64,000 nt of DNA from HGM12998 sp900756495 (GTDB lineage: Bacteria > Bacillota > Clostridia > Oscillospirales > Oscillospiraceae): the NCBI GenBank assembly GCA_958477305.1, contig CAUEFI010000007.1, positions 1 to 64,000 of the forward strand, in the 5' to 3' direction. Positions 35,454-44,749 of the stretch are shown one piece after another. Made by a program: the position numbers and the translations under genes. Numbering within the stretch: position 1 is the stretch's first letter; each line of letters starts with the position of its first letter. The notes beneath the pieces are model-generated. The model saw nothing but the letters and a program-made list of their open reading frames with translations. It was not told where the DNA came from and ran no database searches.

Positions 35454-35514
35454 ATGGTGAATGTCATGAGAATAGTAAGAACAAAAACAGGGAGGGATTG
35501 TACGATATAATCCC
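35454..35514 (+). promoter_or_regulatory. Possible short leader peptide and hairpin before the GNAT gene
   Basis: An ATG at 35454, 9 nt after AAAGGAG, opens an 18-codon frame (MVNVMRIVRTKTGRDCTI) that stops at 35510. The stop lies inside a small hairpin with arms GGGATT and AATCCC (35494-35514), just before the GNAT ribosome site. A leader-peptide attenuator is possible. Confidence 0.35.
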
Positions 35515-35538
35515 GCTCATATTTTAGGAGGATTATTT

Positions 35539-35991
35539 TTGAATCATATTTATTTAAAGAAAATTGGCGAGGATAACTTTTTAGAGGCATTTCACCTGCA
35601 GTTAGGCTTCGAACAGGAAAGATTTGTTTCAAATCCCATCAGAAGCTTGGCACAAGCATATGTTTATTACAACCAGTGCATTCCTTTTGGGATCTATGTC
35701 GATGCTGCTATGGTTGGCTATATGATGGTCATATATGATTTTGACCTGGAAGAGTATAATATCTGGCATATGATGATAGACGCCAAATTTCAAAATAGAG
35801 GCTATGGAAAAAAAGCTTTGGAAAGGTGTTTGGAATTTATAAAAACAAAGCCATATGGACCATCAAATAGAGTTGTTTTAACATGTAACACGGATAATAA
35901 GATTGGTATGCAGCTGTACGAAAGCTTTGGGTTTAAGCCTACTGGAAACGAGGATGAGGACGAGATCGAACTGGGGTTGACTATTCAGTAG
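35539..35991 (+). CDS. GNAT-family N-acetyltransferase
   Basis: Acetyl-CoA-dependent N-acetyltransferase (150 aa) of the diamine/BltD-like branch. The acetyl-CoA loop is FQNRGYGKKALER (Q/RxxGxG/A), followed by NTDNKIGMQLYESFGFKPTG. The start is TTG, 7 nt after AGGAGG. Codon use is clearly AT-rich compared with neighbours, which together with the AT-rich flanks at 35330-36240 suggests recent transfer. A polyamine or small amine may be the substrate. Confidence 0.88.
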   Translation: MNHIYLKKIGEDNFLEAFHLQLGFEQERFVSNPIRSLAQAYVYYNQCIPFGIYVDAAMVGYMMVIYDFDLEEYNIWHMMIDAKFQNRGYGKKALERCLEFIKTKPYGPSNRVVLTCNTDNKIGMQLYESFGFKPTGNEDEDEIELGLTIQ

Positions 35992-36411
35992 GGAGGACCT
36001 GAATTTAATGGACTTTATAAAGCGTGATGGAATGTGAATCCTGCCACACAAATTTGGGGTTTGACGAGTGGAAAAGGATGTTTATCGAACAAATACGGAG
36101 CCATTCAAACCGGTTCATCGTTAAACACAAGGACTTCGTTAACCATTTCGTCTGCCTTTATGCAAAGATAATCATGGGGGAAGCCTTCATATGGCTTCCC
36201 CCACCTTTATTTTTCTCTTGACAAATTCCCAATTATTCATGTCGCCAACAAAAGTTTTTATATACGGCCTGCCTACTGATAAAGCCAGCCCTGTAATTTG
36301 GTTTTTTCCTGTTCACAAATACAGATCTGCCTTTCTGCTGTTTTAAATCCGGCTGCATTATCTAAGCAGCAGAAATTGACATTCCTCCACCGGCGTCCCT
36401 CTTATTTCACC
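35992..36411. other. AT-rich intergenic region with terminator
   Basis: About 420 bp. A 65-codon frame at 36024-36221 runs through the terminator and has no good ribosome site, so I do not call it. A hairpin at 36176 ends the GNAT transcript. The rest shows no gene. Confidence 0.5.
36176..36212 (+). terminator. Terminator after the GNAT region
   Basis: Arms GGGGGAAGCC and GGCTTCCCCC, 7-nt loop, then an A/T tract with TTTATTTTT. Confidence 0.8.
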
Positions 36412-37797
36412 TCAGCGGTCCACCATGGGAATTTCCGTTTTATCAATCTCGTCCAGGTTGTCTAAATAGTATTTGGTTTCCTTGGCGATAACTCCCGAGA
36501 GAAGCAACACCGCCACCAGATTGGGAATGGCCATCAATGCGTTTAAAATATCCGCAATGGTCCACACCAGATCCAGCGCCAGCACAGGGCCCGCCACAGT
36601 CACCGCCACAAAGATAACCTTATAGGGCAATATGGCCCTCTTGCCCCAGAGGTACTGCGCACAGCGCTCTCCGTAGTAGGACCACCCCAGGATGGTGGAC
36701 CAGGCGAAGGTGATGATACCCACCACCAGGATGATGGGCCCCAGAACTGGGATTTGACTGAAGGCAGCCGTGGTAAGCTGCCCACCGTTGGCGATAGAGT
36801 CCATGTTGATCGCCGGGTTTTTCATGATGGTGGACACCAGTACAAGCCCGGTCATAGCGCACACCACCACAGTGTCCCAGAAGGTGCCCGTAGCCGAGAC
36901 CAGCGCCTGCCGGACCGGATTGCGGGTCTGCGCTGCGGAGGCCACCAGAGGAGCCGAGCCCATGCCGGACTCATTTGAGAAAAGTCCCCGCGCCACGCCG
37001 AAGCGGACGGCCATCATAATGCCCTGTCCCACCAGGCCGCCGGCCACCGCGCCAGGCGTGAAGGCCAGCTTGACAATCGCTGCGACGGCCTGCCCCAGGA
37101 AGTCGCCGTTGATACACAAAATGGCGATACAGCCGGCCACATAGAATGCCGCCATAAGCGGCACCAGCTTTTCACACACGCTGGCAATGGACTTGATGCC
37201 CCCGATGATAACGACAGCGGTAAGGGCTCCGCCCACCAGGCCGATGGCGACGCGCGGAATGGTCACCGGGACATTGTTCTCAATGACCTCAGCGATGGCG
37301 TTAATCTGGGTTCCGCATCCGATGCCAAAGGAGGCTACGACTGCAAAAACGGCAAACAGAATTCCAAGCCATTTCAAATTCAGTCCCCGTTCCAGGGCAT
37401 ACATAGCGCCCCCCTGCATCCTCCCGTCAGGCGTTTTGACCCGATATTTCACTGCAATCAGAGACTCGGCGTATTTGGTGGCAATGCCGAACACACCGGT
37501 GAGCCAGCACCACAGCACAGCGCCCGGTCCCCCCAGGTAGATAGCGGTTCCGACGCCGATGATATTGCCGGTGCCGATGGTGGATGCCAGGGCCGTGGTG
37601 AGTGCCTGAAATTGGCTCACGTCACCGGGAGAATTGGGATCCCGGGTCACCGACAGGCGCACGCCGGTAAACGTCTTCCGCTGAATAAAACCCGTACGGA
37701 TAGTCATGAACAGGTGGGTTCCCAAAAGCAGTACAATCATAGGGATTCCCCAGAGGAAATCATCCACAGCAGTTATAAAATCCGAAAACACTTCCAC
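36412..37797 (-). CDS. Alanine/glycine:cation symporter (AGCS family)
   Basis: Sodium-coupled amino-acid importer (461 aa, about 10-11 TM segments). Family motifs: FQALTTALASTIGTGNIIGV, GGPGAVLWCWLTGVFG, KYAESLIAVKYR, SNESGMGSAPLVASAA and FAWSTILGWSYYGER. GTG start after GAGGGAGAT. It is 132 bp downstream of topB on the same strand but probably a separate unit. Substrate is likely D/L-alanine or glycine. Confidence 0.95.
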   Translation of the reverse strand: MEVFSDFITAVDDFLWGIPMIVLLLGTHLFMTIRTGFIQRKTFTGVRLSVTRDPNSPGDVSQFQALTTALASTIGTGNIIGVGTAIYLGGPGAVLWCWLTGVFGIATKYAESLIAVKYRVKTPDGRMQGGAMYALERGLNLKWLGILFAVFAVVASFGIGCGTQINAIAEVIENNVPVTIPRVAIGLVGGALTAVVIIGGIKSIASVCEKLVPLMAAFYVAGCIAILCINGDFLGQAVAAIVKLAFTPGAVAGGLVGQGIMMAVRFGVARGLFSNESGMGSAPLVASAAQTRNPVRQALVSATGTFWDTVVVCAMTGLVLVSTIMKNPAINMDSIANGGQLTTAAFSQIPVLGPIILVVGIITFAWSTILGWSYYGERCAQYLWGKRAILPYKVIFVAVTVAGPVLALDLVWTIADILNALMAIPNLVAVLLLSGVIAKETKYYLDNLDEIDKTEIPMVDR

Positions 37798-37929
37798 AAT
37801 ATCTCCCTCTCCCTGTCATCTCTGTAAAAAACGCCTTGGGCTCACCCTTGCGAACGGCTGCTGCCGCTCATCCCCCGCCTCTGCAGCGGCTCTGCTTTTC
37901 ACCCTGCCGCAAGGTCCGGCGCTGTTTCC

Positions 37930-40116
37930 TCACTTCTTATTCTGTTCCAGCCACCTTTTGAGCTGCTCAGCCATAGCGGAGTTTCCCGTCTCCTCCTGCC
38001 GCTCCTGCTGCTGGAGATAACGGCGCACCTCGCCTTTGCCGGCGGACTTTGTCTCCCGGCGCTTTTTGAAATCGCTCAGCCTCTCCCGATATCCGCAGAC
38101 GCAGGCGAAGATACGCTTCTCCCCCTCTCCCCGCAGCTCCATCTTCTTATGGCAGTTGGGACAGCGGGCGTTGGTCGTCTGGGTAACGCTGCGGCGGTAG
38201 CCGCACTCCCGGTCGGGGCAGACCAGCATCTTACCCCGTTTCCCCTGGACGTTCAGCAGGAACTTGCCGCAGTCGGGACACTTTTCCCGGCTGACGTTGT
38301 CATGCCGGTAGGTGGCGTCGCTCTGCTTCACCTCTGAGACCAGATGGGCCGCATACCGGCGCATCTCGTCCACAAACTGTTTTTCCTGTTCCTGCCCCTG
38401 GGCGATATCTCCCAGCCGCTTCTCCCACTGGGCTGTGAGCCTGGCCGACCGCAGATCGGCGGGGGCCAGCCCCACCACCTGGATCCCCTTGGAGGTGGGT
38501 ACCAGCTCTTTCCCCCGCCGCTCCACATAAAAGGCGGAGAAGAGCTTCTCAATGATATCGGCCCTGGTGGCCGGAGTGCCCAGGCCGCCGGTCTCTTCCA
38601 GAATTCTGCTCTGCTCCCGGTCGCCCACCTGGGAGCCGGGATGCTCCATGGCGGAGAGCAGGGTGGCCTCGGTATACCGCTTGGGGGGCGCGGTCTTGCC
38701 TACATTGACCCCGGCAGATTGAATCACTATTTTATCGCCCTGCCGGACTGCAGGGAGCGACTGCTCCCGCTCGTCCTCTTCCCCCTCCTCTTCGTCCTCC
38801 AGGGCAAAGCGGGCGTAGGCCGCCTTCCAGCCCTGGTTCTTCACGATCTTTCCCCTGGTCGTAAAGGTCTCTCCGTCCACGGTGAGGGTGAGGCGGGTCT
38901 CTTCGTACTCAAAGGGCGGCAGCAGGACGGCCAGGAAGCGGCGGACCACCAGGTCGTAGATGTTCCGCTCCGGCCCGGACAGCCGCCACAGGTCCACCTG
39001 CTCCTCGGTGGGAATGATGGCGTGGTGGTCGGTAACCTTAGCGTTGTTCACCAGGAACCGGGTCTGGAGCGGCTTTTTGCGCAGAAGCTCCAGGGCCAGC
39101 GGTTTGTACTCCTCCACCATTACGCTGCGCAGCCGCTCGGGCAGGGTGGGCACCACGTCATCCGAGATGTAGCGGGAATCGGTCCGGGGGTAGGTCAGCA
39201 CCTTGTGAACCTCGTAGAGGGACTGCATGATGGACAGCGTCTCCTTGGCGGAGTAGGCGTACTTTTTGTTGGCGTCCCGCTGAAGCTCGGTAAGGTCGTA
39301 GGCCGCGGGGGGCGGAGTCTGTTTGTAGGTCCGCTTCACTTCGGTGAGAACGCCGTTTCTGCCCGCCAGTGCGGCGGCCAGCGCCTCTGCCTTTTCCCGA
39401 TCGAAGGTACGGGCCTGTCCCTTCTTATCCCGCCAGGTGGCGGAAAATCCGCCGACCTTGACGGAGACGGTGTAGTACTCCTTGGGGACAAACGCCCTGA
39501 TCTCTTCCTCCCGGTCCACGATGAGGGCCAGGGTAGGGGTCTGAACCCGCCCTGCGGAGAGCTGGGCGTTGTGCTTGCAGGTAAGGGCGCGGGTCACATT
39601 GAGGCCCACCAGCCAGTCGGCCTCGGAGCGGGCCCGGGCAGAGTGAAAGAGGTTGTCATAGGCGGCGGCGCTCTTTAAATTGGCAAACCCCTCCCGGATG
39701 GCCCTGTCGGTCTGGGAGGAGATCCACAGCCGTTTGGCGCTCTTCTTCCACCCGGCCTTCTCCATGATCCAGCGGGCTACCAGCTCGCCCTCCCGCCCGG
39801 CGTCGGTGGCGATCACCAGGTCGGACACATCTCCCCGGCGCATGAGGGCCTGAACCGCCCGGAATTGACGGCCCGACTCCCTGATAACCACGGTCTTCAT
39901 CTTATCCGGGAGCATGGGCAGGGTGAGCATGTCCCACTTGGCCCACTCCTTGTCGTAGTCCTCCGGGGGCGCCAGTTCCACCAGGTGACCCAGGGCCCAG
40001 GTGACCACATACCGCTCTCCCTCCAGGCCGCCCTCTACCGTCCTTTTACACCCCAGCACACGGGCAATCTCCCGTCCCACCGAGGGCTTTTCCGCCAATA
40101 CCAACGTCTTGGACAT
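37930..40116 (-). CDS. topB: DNA topoisomerase III
   Basis: Type IA topoisomerase (728 aa) that decatenates DNA through a covalent 5'-phosphotyrosine. TOPRIM acidic motif IATDAGREGELVARW, active-site Tyr in VLTYPRTDSRYISDD, and C-terminal four-Cys zinc ribbons (CPDCGKFLL...CPDREC and CPNCHKKMEL...CVCGY). The start ATG has GGAGG 7 nt upstream; the longer frame lacks a site. TopB can also be carried by conjugative elements, but no transfer genes are adjacent, so this is probably chromosomal. Confidence 0.96.
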   Translation of the reverse strand: MSKTLVLAEKPSVGREIARVLGCKRTVEGGLEGERYVVTWALGHLVELAPPEDYDKEWAKWDMLTLPMLPDKMKTVVIRESGRQFRAVQALMRRGDVSDLVIATDAGREGELVARWIMEKAGWKKSAKRLWISSQTDRAIREGFANLKSAAAYDNLFHSARARSEADWLVGLNVTRALTCKHNAQLSAGRVQTPTLALIVDREEEIRAFVPKEYYTVSVKVGGFSATWRDKKGQARTFDREKAEALAAALAGRNGVLTEVKRTYKQTPPPAAYDLTELQRDANKKYAYSAKETLSIMQSLYEVHKVLTYPRTDSRYISDDVVPTLPERLRSVMVEEYKPLALELLRKKPLQTRFLVNNAKVTDHHAIIPTEEQVDLWRLSGPERNIYDLVVRRFLAVLLPPFEYEETRLTLTVDGETFTTRGKIVKNQGWKAAYARFALEDEEEGEEDEREQSLPAVRQGDKIVIQSAGVNVGKTAPPKRYTEATLLSAMEHPGSQVGDREQSRILEETGGLGTPATRADIIEKLFSAFYVERRGKELVPTSKGIQVVGLAPADLRSARLTAQWEKRLGDIAQGQEQEKQFVDEMRRYAAHLVSEVKQSDATYRHDNVSREKCPDCGKFLLNVQGKRGKMLVCPDRECGYRRSVTQTTNARCPNCHKKMELRGEGEKRIFACVCGYRERLSDFKKRRETKSAGKGEVRRYLQQQERQEETGNSAMAEQLKRWLEQNKK

Positions 40117-40418
40117 ATGCCGTCCTCCCTGCCGCCCCAAAGGGGCGTTTTCTGTACAAAATTAAGTCCTTTTCCGCCACATCAGGGCGTTTCCCCTTCG
40201 CAGTCCGACTTCCCCATTTCTTTCCATTATACTAAAACCAAAAAGAAATGGCAACGGAAAAGAGAGGAGCGCGCCATGGACGCCCCCCACCTCCATCTGG
40301 TTGAACCCCAATGCCAGCGACAACTTCATGGTGCCCTTTGAAGCTGTGGGCTGTCGCAAAAAGAGGCCCCGCACGTCTGTCCCCCGGACAGCGCTGCGGG
40401 GCCTCTTCTGCATTTGTC
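40117..40418. other. Intergenic region between pepT and topB
   Basis: About 300 bp. It contains the pepT terminator at 40361-40407. I see no gene in the rest. Confidence 0.5.
40356..40407 (-). terminator. pepT terminator
   Basis: On the minus strand, arms AAGAGGCCCCGCA and TGCGGGGCCTCTT followed by TTTTGCG. Confidence 0.8.
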
Positions 40419-41636
40419 CTATTCAACACGAACCAGCTGGACCAACACCTCCACCATTTTCTCCAGCGAGGGGACCGGAATGTACTCAAAAATCCCGTGG
40501 AAATTAACCCCGCCGGTGGAGAGATTGGGACAGGGCAGCCCCTCATAGGAGAGGCGGGCTCCGTCCGTTCCACCCCGGATGGGGATCTCTACTGGCTGTA
40601 CGCCTACGGCCTCCATGGCCGCACGGGCCCGGTGAATCAAATACATATGGGGTTCAATCTGCTCCCGCATATTGTAGTACTGATCCCGCAGCTCCAGCGC
40701 TACCGTCCCTTCGCCATACTTTCCGTTCAGGAAAGCGGCTACAGCGGTCAGGAATGCCTTGCGCGCCTCAAACTTTTCCCGGTCGTGATCCCGGATGATG
40801 TAGGACAGCCTGGCCTCGGTCTCGTCTCCCGCCAGATGATTCAGGTGATAGAACCCCTCGTATCCCTCCGTATGGGCCGGCGTCTCGGCGGGCGGCAGCA
40901 TCCCGGCCAGCTCCAGCGCTATCAGAAGCGCGTTTTTCATCTTGTTCTTGGCCGATCCGGGATGGATATTAAAGCCGTGGACCGTAAGCTTTGCTGAGGC
41001 GGCATTGAAGTTCTCATACTCCAGCTCGCCCAGCTCGCCGCCATCTACAGTATAGGCCACCGCTGCGCCGAAGCCGGCCACGTCAAAGCGATCGGCGCCC
41101 TGTCCCACCTCTTCATCGGGCGTGATGCCTACGGCGATACGGCCATGGCGGACCTCCGGGTGGGTAGTCAGGTACTCCAGGCACGAGAAAATCTCAGCCA
41201 CGCCTGCCTTGTCGTCGGCGCCCAGAAGTGTGGTGCCGTCGGTGACAATGAGCTCCTGCCCCACATACCTGCCGAGGCTCTCAAACTCGGCGGCGCGCAT
41301 CACAATTCCCTTCTCCTGGTTCAGAACCAGATCACCCCCCTCGTAGCGGACAATCCGGGGCTTCACGCCCTCCCCCGGCGCGTCCGGCGAGGTGTCCATA
41401 TGGGCAATGAGGCCCACGCAGGGGATCCCCTCGCACCCGGGCGAGGCAGGCAGCCACCCATATACATAACCGTGCTCGTCCATATGGGCGTTGTGGAGTC
41501 CCAGCGCCGAGAGCTCCTCTGCCAGGGCCGCTCCCAGAATCTTCTGCTTTCCGGTGGAGGGGCTCTCCCCGCTGTTTTCGTCAGACTGGGTGTCAAAACC
41601 CACATACTTCAAAAAGCGTTCGACAACAGTCATCAT
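40419..41636 (-). CDS. pepT: Peptidase T (tripeptide aminopeptidase)
   Basis: M20 metallopeptidase (405 aa) that removes N-terminal residues from tripeptides in the cytoplasm. Two-zinc motifs: LIAHMDTSPDAPG (His/Asp), GTTLLGADDKAGVAEI (bridging Asp), TPDEEVGQGADRFD (Glu-Glu) and RGGTDGARLSYEGLPCPN for the late ligands. Start Met-Met with AAAGGAACGG upstream; the second ATG is an alternative. Single gene, divergent from the hydrolase at 41750. Confidence 0.96.
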   Translation of the reverse strand: MMTVVERFLKYVGFDTQSDENSGESPSTGKQKILGAALAEELSALGLHNAHMDEHGYVYGWLPASPGCEGIPCVGLIAHMDTSPDAPGEGVKPRIVRYEGGDLVLNQEKGIVMRAAEFESLGRYVGQELIVTDGTTLLGADDKAGVAEIFSCLEYLTTHPEVRHGRIAVGITPDEEVGQGADRFDVAGFGAAVAYTVDGGELGELEYENFNAASAKLTVHGFNIHPGSAKNKMKNALLIALELAGMLPPAETPAHTEGYEGFYHLNHLAGDETEARLSYIIRDHDREKFEARKAFLTAVAAFLNGKYGEGTVALELRDQYYNMREQIEPHMYLIHRARAAMEAVGVQPVEIPIRGGTDGARLSYEGLPCPNLSTGGVNFHGIFEYIPVPSLEKMVEVLVQLVRVE

Positions 41637-41749
41637 CCGTTCCTTTCTCCCGACAGGGGGCCTCCTTTGTCTATTGACGGCTGGGGGCCCTTCGGGCTAA
41701 ACTAGACGTAGTGTCGCTTTTATTTTAACACATAAGGAGTGGATTTTCC

Positions 41750-42757
41750 ATGCCTGATTCCGCGGTATCCCTGCGGGAGTTTACATTTCCCTCCTCCGAC
41801 GGCCTCCACCAGGTCCACGCCATGGAGTGGCTGCCCGCCGGCCGCGAGCCCAAGGCGGTAGTCCAGCTGGTCCACGGCATGTCGGAGTACATAGCCCGGT
41901 ATGATCCCTTCGCCCGCTTCCTGGCCGGGCAGGGGTACGCTGTGGTGGGCCACGACCACTTGGGCCACGGCAAAACTGCCGCCGGCCCGGAGGAGTACGG
42001 CTTTCTGGCCGAGGAAAACGGCTGGCGCTTTCTCCTGCTGGACACCCGGACCCTGCGGGTGGAGACCGGCGAACGTTTCCCACACATTCCCTATTTTCTG
42101 ATGGGGCACTCCATGGGGTCTTTTGTCGCCCGGGGATACCTGATCGAGTATTCGGGCTCGGTGGACGGCTGTATTCTCTCCGGCACTGGGCAGGAGCCAC
42201 CCGGCGTAGTCTCACTGGGCAACCTCGCCGCCGGTATTCTGGGCAAGCTCAAGGGCAAGCACGCGCACAGCAGTTTCTTGAACAAGCTCTCGGTGGGCGC
42301 CTATAACGCCCGCTTCAAGCCCAACCGCACCAGCGCCGACTGGATCTGCGGGGACGAGGCTGTGGTGGACGCCTATCTGGCCGACCCGCTGTGCAATTTT
42401 CTTCCCACCATTGGGATGTACGGGGATATTTTCCGCGGCCTGGAGTTCCTCTCTACCCCCTCTAATCTGCGAAAAATGGACTCCTTTGTCCCGGTTTACC
42501 TCTTCTCCGGGGACAGGGACCCGGTGGGCGAGATGGGGGACGGCGTCAAGCAGGTATACAGCATCCTGCGCTACAACGGCGTCCGCGAGGTCACCCTGAA
42601 GCTCTATCCCGGCGGACGGCATGAGATGCTCAATGAGGCCAATAAAGCGGAGGTCTATGCCGATGTCCTGGCCTGGCTGGAAGAGCACCTGATCAAAAAG
42701 CCCCTGCCCGACTATGTAGAGCAGGGTGAGCGCCGCGGGAGCATAGCCAGCATATAG
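41750..42757 (+). CDS. Alpha/beta hydrolase, monoacylglycerol-lipase/lysophospholipase type
   Basis: Serine hydrolase (335 aa) of the S33/Hydrolase-4 group. VQLVHGMSEYIARYD is the oxyanion region, GHDHLGHG is typical of PldB/YtpA, nucleophile GHSMGS, then SGDRDPVGE (Asp) and GGRHEMLNE (His). No signal peptide, so probably cytoplasmic or membrane-associated. Ribosome site AAGGAG. The terminator at 42807 follows. Confidence 0.92.
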   Translation: MPDSAVSLREFTFPSSDGLHQVHAMEWLPAGREPKAVVQLVHGMSEYIARYDPFARFLAGQGYAVVGHDHLGHGKTAAGPEEYGFLAEENGWRFLLLDTRTLRVETGERFPHIPYFLMGHSMGSFVARGYLIEYSGSVDGCILSGTGQEPPGVVSLGNLAAGILGKLKGKHAHSSFLNKLSVGAYNARFKPNRTSADWICGDEAVVDAYLADPLCNFLPTIGMYGDIFRGLEFLSTPSNLRKMDSFVPVYLFSGDRDPVGEMGDGVKQVYSILRYNGVREVTLKLYPGGRHEMLNEANKAEVYADVLAWLEEHLIKKPLPDYVEQGERRGSIASI

Positions 42758-42806
42758 GCATTTTCCCCCATAAAATAGGCGTCCCTTGAAAGCAGCAGGT
42801 TGTTTT

Positions 42807-42847
42807 GGGGAAGCGGCAGAGCCGTTGCTATGCCACTTCCCCTTTTT
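42807..42847 (+). terminator. Terminator after the alpha/beta hydrolase gene
   Basis: Arms GGGGAAGCGGCA and TGCCACTTCCCC (one mismatch), then TTTTT. Confidence 0.7.
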
Positions 42848-43200
42848 GCAGGCCTCATTCAGCAGAAACATGCGGCATACAGCCCACGCACTGCCTTATG
42901 ACATATTAAGCCGCTGTTTTCTATACCCCGCTGTACATATCCGGCATATAAGCACAGGCCGCCATGTGATCAATCTGCTCTTCCACTGCATGCTCCGAGG
43001 CAGTATCTTCGTCAAATTCTCTGTATGCCAGGTCTACCTACCGCTTTTAGGGATACTGATACCTGAATCATTTCAGCGCAGCCCGCCGTGTAATCCGGCA
43101 AAGACATATCAGAAAATTCGGCGGGCGCTCCGGCGGGTTGGAGGACCATATATTTTAAAATAAATGGGGTTGTCTGTTCCGCTGCATCTCTCATCGCTTG

Positions 43201-43247
43201 AAAAGAGGCCCGTGGGACACTGCGGTCTGCCGCATCCCACGGGCCTC
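43201..43247 (-). terminator. Terminator of the ArsC-like gene
   Basis: On the minus strand, arms GAGGCCCGTGGGA and TCCCACGGGCCTC followed by TTTTC. Confidence 0.78.
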
Positions 43248-43256
43248 CTTAATTTA

Positions 43257-43607
43257 TCACTTCAGCGCTTTCTCCCACTCTGGCTCACGGAAGCCAACCA
43301 GAACGGTATCGCCATTCACCAGGATGGGCCGCTTGACCAGCATCCCGTCGCTGGCCAGAAGCTCCAGCTGCTCCTCCTCACTCATGGCGGGGAGCCTGTT
43401 TTTCAGATCCAGCGCCTTATATGCAAGTCCGCTGGTGTTGAAAAAGCGCTTCAGGGGCAGCCCGCTTTTGGCATACCAGTCGGCAAGCTCCACCTGAGTG
43501 GGCCGCTGTGTCTTGATATCCCGCAGCTGGTACGCGGCCCCCTGCTCATCCAGCCACTTCCGCGCCTTCTGACAGGTGGTACATTTGGGGTAGCAGATAA
43601 ACAGCAT
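43257..43607 (-). CDS. ArsC/Spx-family protein (arsenate reductase-like)
   Basis: Thioredoxin-fold protein (116 aa). Redox motif YPKCTTCQKARKWL gives a CxxC near the N-terminus, as in YffB/ArsC-like and Spx proteins, and the C-terminal RPILVNGDTVLVGFRE is family typical. No other arsenic gene is near, so true arsenate reduction is doubtful; a stress regulator or general reductase is possible. It lies 3 bp after the phosphatase gene. Confidence 0.85.
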   Translation of the reverse strand: MLFICYPKCTTCQKARKWLDEQGAAYQLRDIKTQRPTQVELADWYAKSGLPLKRFFNTSGLAYKALDLKNRLPAMSEEEQLELLASDGMLVKRPILVNGDTVLVGFREPEWEKALK

Positions 43608-43610
43608 GGT

Positions 43611-44081
43611 TCATTCTCCTTTTCTCTCTTTTTTTATCAGCTGATCCAGCAGGGCGGCGCACCCCTCGGAGACATCCCGCCACGTAGCCTCAAAATCTCC
43701 CGTGTACCAGGGGTCGGCCACGTCGCCGCCCCGACCTGTGAAGTCCAGAAGCAAGTGAATCTTCCCCTCCGGATCTCCGCCGCAGATGCGTCGCATATTG
43801 CGCAGGTTGGCCCCGTCCATTCCCACCAGGCAGTCATAGCGGGCATAGTCCTCTCTCCGGAGCTGACGGGCGGTCTTTCCTGTCGGATAAATCCCGTGCT
43901 CCTGCAGCTTGCGCCGGGCGGGCGGATAGACCGGGTTTCCCACCTCTTCGCTGCTGGTCGCTGCAGAGGCAATCTCAAACTCCTCCGACAATCCCGCCCT
44001 CGCCGCCAGATCCTTCATCACAAATTCCGCCATCGGACTGCGGCAAATATTGCCGTGGCAGACAAACAGTATTTTTGTCAT
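43611..44081 (-). CDS. Low-molecular-weight protein tyrosine phosphatase
   Basis: LMW-PTP (156 aa) that dephosphorylates tyrosine or arginine residues. P-loop VCHGNICRSPMAEF at residues 8-21 and general-acid Asp in ADPWYTGDFE. No BY-kinase gene is visible, so its target is unknown. The ribosome site is AGGGG about 9 nt before the ATG. Paired with the ArsC-like gene in a two-gene unit. Confidence 0.93.
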   Translation of the reverse strand: MTKILFVCHGNICRSPMAEFVMKDLAARAGLSEEFEIASAATSSEEVGNPVYPPARRKLQEHGIYPTGKTARQLRREDYARYDCLVGMDGANLRNMRRICGGDPEGKIHLLLDFTGRGGDVADPWYTGDFEATWRDVSEGCAALLDQLIKKERKGE

Positions 44082-44580
44082 CTCGCTTGTACCCCTTTAC
44101 AAATCTCAGCGCCCTGCCGCCCCTTATTTCGCGTCACGGCAGGCTTACAGAATGCAATGCGCCAAGACACCTCCGCTCAATAGGTTTCATTTTATCAGAT
44201 TCCACACGCAAAGTACACCCTCCCGGCGCAAAAAGCGCTCCGCCCATCAGAATGAAAGCGGTGATGGCAGGCATCCAGTATATGCGTTCTTGATATTCAA
44301 AATCCTAATTTAAGAATTGTTGTAACCATGAAGCCGTCCTTTTTTCTGTTCTGTCCGCGCCTGGAAAAAAGGCCTTTATTTGCTTTGTGCAGAAGGAGTT
44401 GTGATTTACAATTCATAAAATGTATTGCTGTGTACTCAATATAAGTATTTTACATTTTGTAAAAGCAGGGATACAATATAGGCGTGCCAAGGGATAGCCG
44501 GTACGTCAGTTCTCTGGGCCGGGGCGCACAATATAAGCGTTTGCGTCTCAAACTGAGGACCTCTTTGTACGTTTTCGCTT
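44082..44580. other. Intergenic region upstream of the nitroreductase remnant
   Basis: About 500 bp with AT-rich tracts. A TTTTAC-5-GTAAAA inverted repeat lies at 44448-44464 and may be an operator for the flavodoxin unit. No gene is seen. Confidence 0.4.
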
Positions 44581-44724
44581 GAAAGAACAGGGCGCATATT
44601 GGGCCTGCCGGAGAATGAAGAAATTTTGATGATGCTTGACCTTGGTTATGCGGCGGCGGGAACGGCACCTCTTGCCGCACACAACCAGCGGAAAGAGCTG
44701 TCTGAAACCGTCTCGTACTTGTAA
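44581..44724 (+). pseudogene. Nitroreductase-family remnant (C-terminal tail)
   Basis: A frame ending in TAA at 44724 encodes ERTGRILGLPENEEILMMLD then LGYAAAGTAPLAAHNQRKEL and SETVSYL. This matches the end of FMN nitroreductases, with the pattern (I/L)LGLPE..E....(L)GYPA.....H..RK.L.ETV.Y(L). An in-frame stop lies at 44554 and nothing upstream continues the fold. The remnant ends 25 bp before the flavodoxin start, so both may once have formed a flavin redox pair. Confidence 0.68.
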
Positions 44725-44749
44725 GTCGTGGAAAATGGAGGCATGACAT

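Larger units (their letters stand above)
42758..43256. other. Intergenic region between two convergent genes
   Basis: About 500 bp, with terminators at both ends (42807-42847 plus, 43205-43247 minus). The middle, 42850-43200, shows no gene, repeat or RNA structure that I can support. Confidence 0.5.

Noticed and set aside
36024..36221. 65-codon frame after the GNAT gene
   Set aside because: It runs through a terminator, has no good ribosome site and shows no recognisable motif.
43257..44081. Arsenic resistance operon
   Set aside because: An ArsC-like protein and an LMW phosphatase are adjacent, but no arsR, arsB/acr3 or arsA gene is present, and the ArsC-like protein is closer to the Spx/YffB type.
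44338..44372. Hairpin CCTTTTTTC/GAAAAAAGG
   Set aside because: A/T-only stem with a long loop and no gene ending nearby; likely chance.
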